Below, piece after piece: positions 61,704-64,000 of a stretch of DNA of 64,000 nucleotides. How positions within the stretch are numbered: the stretch's first letter is position 1; every line of letters starts with the position of its first letter. Source of the DNA: Marinobacter sp. (GTDB lineage: Bacteria; Pseudomonadota; Gammaproteobacteria; Pseudomonadales; Oleiphilaceae); assembly GCA_022565395.1 (NCBI GenBank), contig JAIUMV010000013.1, positions 45,976 through 109,975 on the forward strand. Reading direction: 5' to 3'. Under the pieces are notes generated by a model, which saw only the letters and a list, made by a program, of their open reading frames with translations, did no database searches and was not told where the DNA came from. Both the position numbers and the translations under genes were made by a program.

Positions 61704-62834
61704 CTAAAGTACGTCATCAAGTATTGCTTGTTGAAGGTTATACAAACCGACAACGTCACCGTAAACCTCAATAGATTTAGGTGAGAGGATATTAGAAAAT
61801 AGGATATAGGTACCTATGGACGGATAAGAAAAAAATTTCTCTACCGCAGTGTGTAAATTGTAAGCAATGAACAAGAGGGGTTTATCAGCTAAATCATTAG
61901 GTTGAATTTTCTGAATAGTCGTTATTATAACGTTATATATTTTTGAATCTAAAAGCTCAATCAATTCGTCTTTACTGCTCGGGTTTATTGGGCAAAATTC
62001 ACTGTTCTCCGAAATAATGTTAAGCAATTGTCCCTCTAGATCTTTTCTGTCGACGAGGATAACGACAGGACGCCCCTCAAATAGATCCAGTTTTTTTATT
62101 TCTTTTAGGTATATCAACAAAGAAACACTCAAGCCGCTGCCTGCCACTTGAACCACTACTCCAGCCCTACCATTACCCTTTGGAGATAAAGCTTTTCTAG
62201 TAGCAGCTATAGCGCTCTCCACAATATTACCTCTCACAGATTCCAAATATCTCTGTATCGGCTGAGCCGACTTTCGGATTTCCGGGATGACTATTTGCTT
62301 GAATTTTATGTCATTTATTTCTCTACTTAGTACAGATAATAGAGGGTTAAGAAGATCAGACAATAAAGTTGAAACTTCCATCACGTCCAACTCTAGAGAG
62401 AAATGGACAATTTTATTTCTATATCGAGTCAGGCGATCAATATATGACCTTAATAACCCACCATCTTCAAGTTCACAAATGGATAAAGTTATCGCTGCAC
62501 GTTCGATTAAATTACTAAAACCCACTGACATAACTTTATCATCATGATCAAATAGATCCAGAACCCCGGCATTTTTCATTCCGTTTTTCTTCCTAAGGAT
62601 TCCGAGCCTTTCAACAGCTTTATTGACATCTTGAAATACCAAAAACTCGTTCGTTTGAACTAATAGCTGTTTTAAAACTAGCTCTATACCGTGATGAACC
62701 CAAATAACAGCCTCTTTTAAAAGCCAAGCATCTTCGCTTTCTTCCCATTGTGTCCACATTTCAAAACCTCTTTTTAATGAATGAGATCCATTATCCAGGA
62801 GGCCGATTTTTAGATTTTCTGATTGCTTTGACAT
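61704..62834 (-). CDS. HEPN-like domain fused to a degenerate HsdR-type helicase (ends at in-frame TAG)
   Basis: 376 residues from the ATG at 62834; codons further up lie in the attC. Residues 1-200: helical, with Arg139-Asn-Lys-Ile-Val-His144, a HEPN RxxxxH motif. Residues 215-376: first helicase domain in type I restriction HsdR order, but Walker A is AGSGLS instead of GSGKS (231-236), the DEAH box is YNLH (325-328), while RPVVILVDRKDLEGQL (motif Ia) and IITTIQKI are kept. ATP use is therefore unlikely. The TAG falls inside a conserved stretch and homology goes on after it. AT-rich, unlike the core. Either a pseudogene or a protein made by readthrough or in two parts. Confidence 0.65.
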   Translation of the reverse strand: MSKQSENLKIGLLDNGSHSLKRGFEMWTQWEESEDAWLLKEAVIWVHHGIELVLKQLLVQTNEFLVFQDVNKAVERLGILRKKNGMKNAGVLDLFDHDDKVMSVGFSNLIERAAITLSICELEDGGLLRSYIDRLTRYRNKIVHFSLELDVMEVSTLLSDLLNPLLSVLSREINDIKFKQIVIPEIRKSAQPIQRYLESVRGNIVESAIAATRKALSPKGNGRAGVVVQVAGSGLSVSLLIYLKEIKKLDLFEGRPVVILVDRKDLEGQLLNIISENSEFCPINPSSKDELIELLDSKIYNVIITTIQKIQPNDLADKPLLFIAYNLHTAVEKFFSYPSIGTYILFSNILSPKSIEVYGDVVGLYNLQQAILDDVL

Positions 62835-62861
62835 GATGAAATATTTTCTAGTTACTCTGAT

Positions 62862-62946
62862 GGCTAACGCCAGCCAGCATGCGCGGCTACGAAATGGAGG
62901 CGAAGCCGCAATGCAGTAGGCGTCGCCGTGACTGGCCTGGTTATGA
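62862..62946 (-). other. attC site (85 bp)
   Basis: Minus strand: TCATAAC CAGGCCAGTCACGGCGACGCC ... GGCTTCGCC ... GCATGCTGGCTGGC GTTAGCC. Nearly the same inner sequence as the attC at 60642-60725, pointing to one source of cassettes. Confidence 0.88.
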
Positions 62947-62949
62947 GCT

Positions 62950-63306
62950 CTACTCGAGGCCGTAATCATCGGTGAATAAGTCCATTTTGCTGGTTACGTA
63001 TTCCATTATCTCGTCGTATTTGCGTTCTTCTATTTTTCCGGCAACCACAAAACAAAAGAGGTATGAGGCAACATAATGGAACTTGTACTGATCCTTTGAA
63101 CTCTCATCATATGCCCGGTCTCTTTGTACCTGCTCCTCATTCTCATCCGCCATTTCCTGAACGAGAGCATCGTTGTTCATGTTGTTTCTCTTCGAGTAGA
63201 TCAGAGGCGCAACCATATAGAGATTGTGGGCCGGGATTTCACCGATCCTTGCCGCTTCCATGGCCTCTGCCAGCGAGCCTTTTGCTTCCTCAAGCCATTT
63301 TTTCAT
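62950..63306 (-). CDS. Helical cassette protein of unknown function
   Basis: 118 residues, acidic and almost all helical (WLEEAKGSLAEAMEAARIGEIP ... YASYLFCFVVAGKIEERKYDEIMEYVTSKMD). No signal peptide or clear membrane segment. No family recognised. Its stop lies 3 bases before the attC; its start is 22 bases after the interrupted attC end. Confidence 0.65.
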   Translation of the reverse strand: MKKWLEEAKGSLAEAMEAARIGEIPAHNLYMVAPLIYSKRNNMNNDALVQEMADENEEQVQRDRAYDESSKDQYKFHYVASYLFCFVVAGKIEERKYDEIMEYVTSKMDLFTDDYGLE

Positions 63307-63328
63307 GTCTATCTGCGATCCTCATGGC

Positions 63329-63355
63329 TCATAACGCCGCATTCAGCGGCTTGTC
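63329..63355 (-). other. Partial attC, interrupted by an insertion sequence
   Basis: Minus strand: GCTGAATGCGGC GTTATGA, the 3' half of an attC directly upstream of the 62950 gene. The other half is not found before the transposase gene, so the IS appears to have entered here. Confidence 0.6.
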
Positions 63356-63378
63356 CGCTGCAATGCATTGATACTGAT

Positions 63379-63451
63379 TGAGCCTTCTCCCCAGCTCAGC
63401 GGTTGCCCGCTAAGCTGGAAGGCGACCAAGCACTACAAGGGAGAAGACTCA
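63379..63451 (+). promoter_or_regulatory. Nested hairpins masking the transposase ribosome site
   Basis: TGAGCCTTCTCCC (63379-63391) pairs 12 of 13 with GGGAGAAGACTCA (63439-63451), which contains the ribosome site and touches the ATG. Inside, CCAGCTCAGCGG and CCGCTAAGCTGG pair 11 of 12. A readthrough transcript would hide the start signal. Confidence 0.55.
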
Positions 63452-64000
63452 TGAACTTTTACCATAGCACCCACCGCCATTATTGTGGAATCGATTTGCA
63501 CGCCCGCAGCCTGTATGTCTGCATCATCAACCCACAAGGCGAGGTATTGCTGCACAAGGAAATCAAAGCCCGCCCGGAACCCTTGCTGGCTACCCTCGAA
63601 CCCTTCCGTGATGATCTCGTTGTGGGTGTTGAGTGCATGCACTGCTGGTACTGGATCTCCGATCTGTGTGAAGAGCACGGGATCAACTTCATTCTGGGGC
63701 ATGCACTCTACATGAAGGCTATCCACGGCGGCAAAACCAAGAACGACCGCATCGATTCCTTCAAGATCGCCATGCTCATGCGTGGCGGCAATTTCCCGCT
63801 GGCTTACGTCTATCCCAAGGAGATGCGCGCCACCCGCGATCTCTTGCGCGGCCGTACTCGCATAGTGCAGCACGGGGCCATGCTCAAAGCCCATGTGGTC
63901 AACACCACCAGTCAGTACAACTTACCGCCGAACAAGGTAAACCTGAAGAACGTCGGCGCCCGTGAACAGGTCCGCCTCGCGTTTGCCAACCAGGATGTTC
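63451..64000 (+). CDS. IS110/IS1111-group transposase (3' end outside window)
   Basis: DEDD-type recombinase, first 183 codons. The catalytic acids are in YCGIDLHA (Asp), VGVECMHCWYW (Glu) and KTKNDRIDS (two Asp). The HGGKTKNDRIDSFKIA stretch is the family hallmark. ATG has GGGAG 7-8 bases upstream. Such enzymes move their element without inverted ends being cut by a DDE mechanism, guided by an RNA. Transcribed opposite to the cassettes. Confidence 0.9.
   Translation, partial: MNFYHSTHRHYCGIDLHARSLYVCIINPQGEVLLHKEIKARPEPLLATLEPFRDDLVVGVECMHCWYWISDLCEEHGINFILGHALYMKAIHGGKTKNDRIDSFKIAMLMRGGNFPLAYVYPKEMRATRDLLRGRTRIVQHGAMLKAHVVNTTSQYNLPPNKVNLKNVGAREQVRLAFANQDV

Larger units (their letters stand above)
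63356..64000 (+). mobile_element. IS110 family, IS1111 group insertion sequence (right part outside window)
   Basis: Identified by its transposase. It sits in an attC-like palindrome, which fits the IS1111-attC subgroup that targets these sites. The left boundary is approximate. IS1111 elements carry their guide (bridge/seek) RNA downstream of the transposase, which would be outside the window. Confidence 0.7.

Noticed and set aside
62835..62969. 45-codon upstream extension of the HEPN/HsdR-like gene
   Set aside because: Translates the attC stem; the ATG at 62834 is the first start outside it.

Overview
The window is a chromosomal segment of a marine-type gammaproteobacterium of the Pseudomonadales/Oceanospirillales kind. 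The evidence is gene order and protein style: fabI beside yejF; the run trpF-trpB-trpA-accD-folC-dedD-cvpA-purF-metZ; holB-pilZ; cysH-cysB; a ThrH-type phosphatase; a DUF6160 surface protein. Marinobacter or Alcanivorax relatives would fit, but the genus cannot be fixed by eye. No tRNA, rRNA or CRISPR array was seen.

Core region, 1-56 kb. It opens with the end of a YejF-like ABC ATPase, fabI, and a coupled pair of a DUF1631 protein and a PilZ protein. A MITE-like inverted-repeat element (3988-4255) lies just upstream of a DAHP synthase gene. From about 30 to 5.4 kb nearly everything is on the minus strand: leuCDB, asd, fimV, truA, the trp-acc-fol-pur-met cluster, then ftsK, lolA, rarA, serS and cobA with very tight or overlapping junctions. 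From 30 to 53 kb there are a LysR regulator divergent from leuC, an MFS transporter, aroC, prmB, a patatin, a DUF4892 protein, pilZ-holB, a transglutaminase/DUF58 pair, three secreted proteins of unknown role, pabB, thrH, cysH-cysB and a MalT-type LuxR regulator. A structured intergenic region with its own terminator follows the regulator and may encode a small RNA. An IgaA/UmoB-type membrane protein ends the core at 56 kb.

Accessory region, about 56.2-64 kb. The DNA becomes visibly AT-richer and all genes are small, on the minus strand, and separated by imperfect palindromes with RYYYAAC...GTTRRRY-like ends. I read these as attC sites of an integron cassette array: six complete sites and one cut by an insertion sequence. 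The cassettes run from high to low coordinates, so an integrase, if present, would lie beyond 64 kb. The array carries a Tse2-like toxin with a Tsi2-like partner, a protein with a HEPN-type RxxxxH motif, several orphan small proteins and a DUF2442 protein. It also carries a large AT-rich gene that joins a HEPN-like N-terminus to an HsdR-like helicase whose key motifs are all changed and whose frame is cut by one TAG codon. An IS110/IS1111-group transposase has inserted into an attC-like palindrome at the right edge.

Most interesting for follow-up: the HEPN/degenerate-HsdR gene, the Tse2/Tsi2-like pair, the second HEPN cassette with its small partner, and the candidate small RNA beside the MalT-like regulator.
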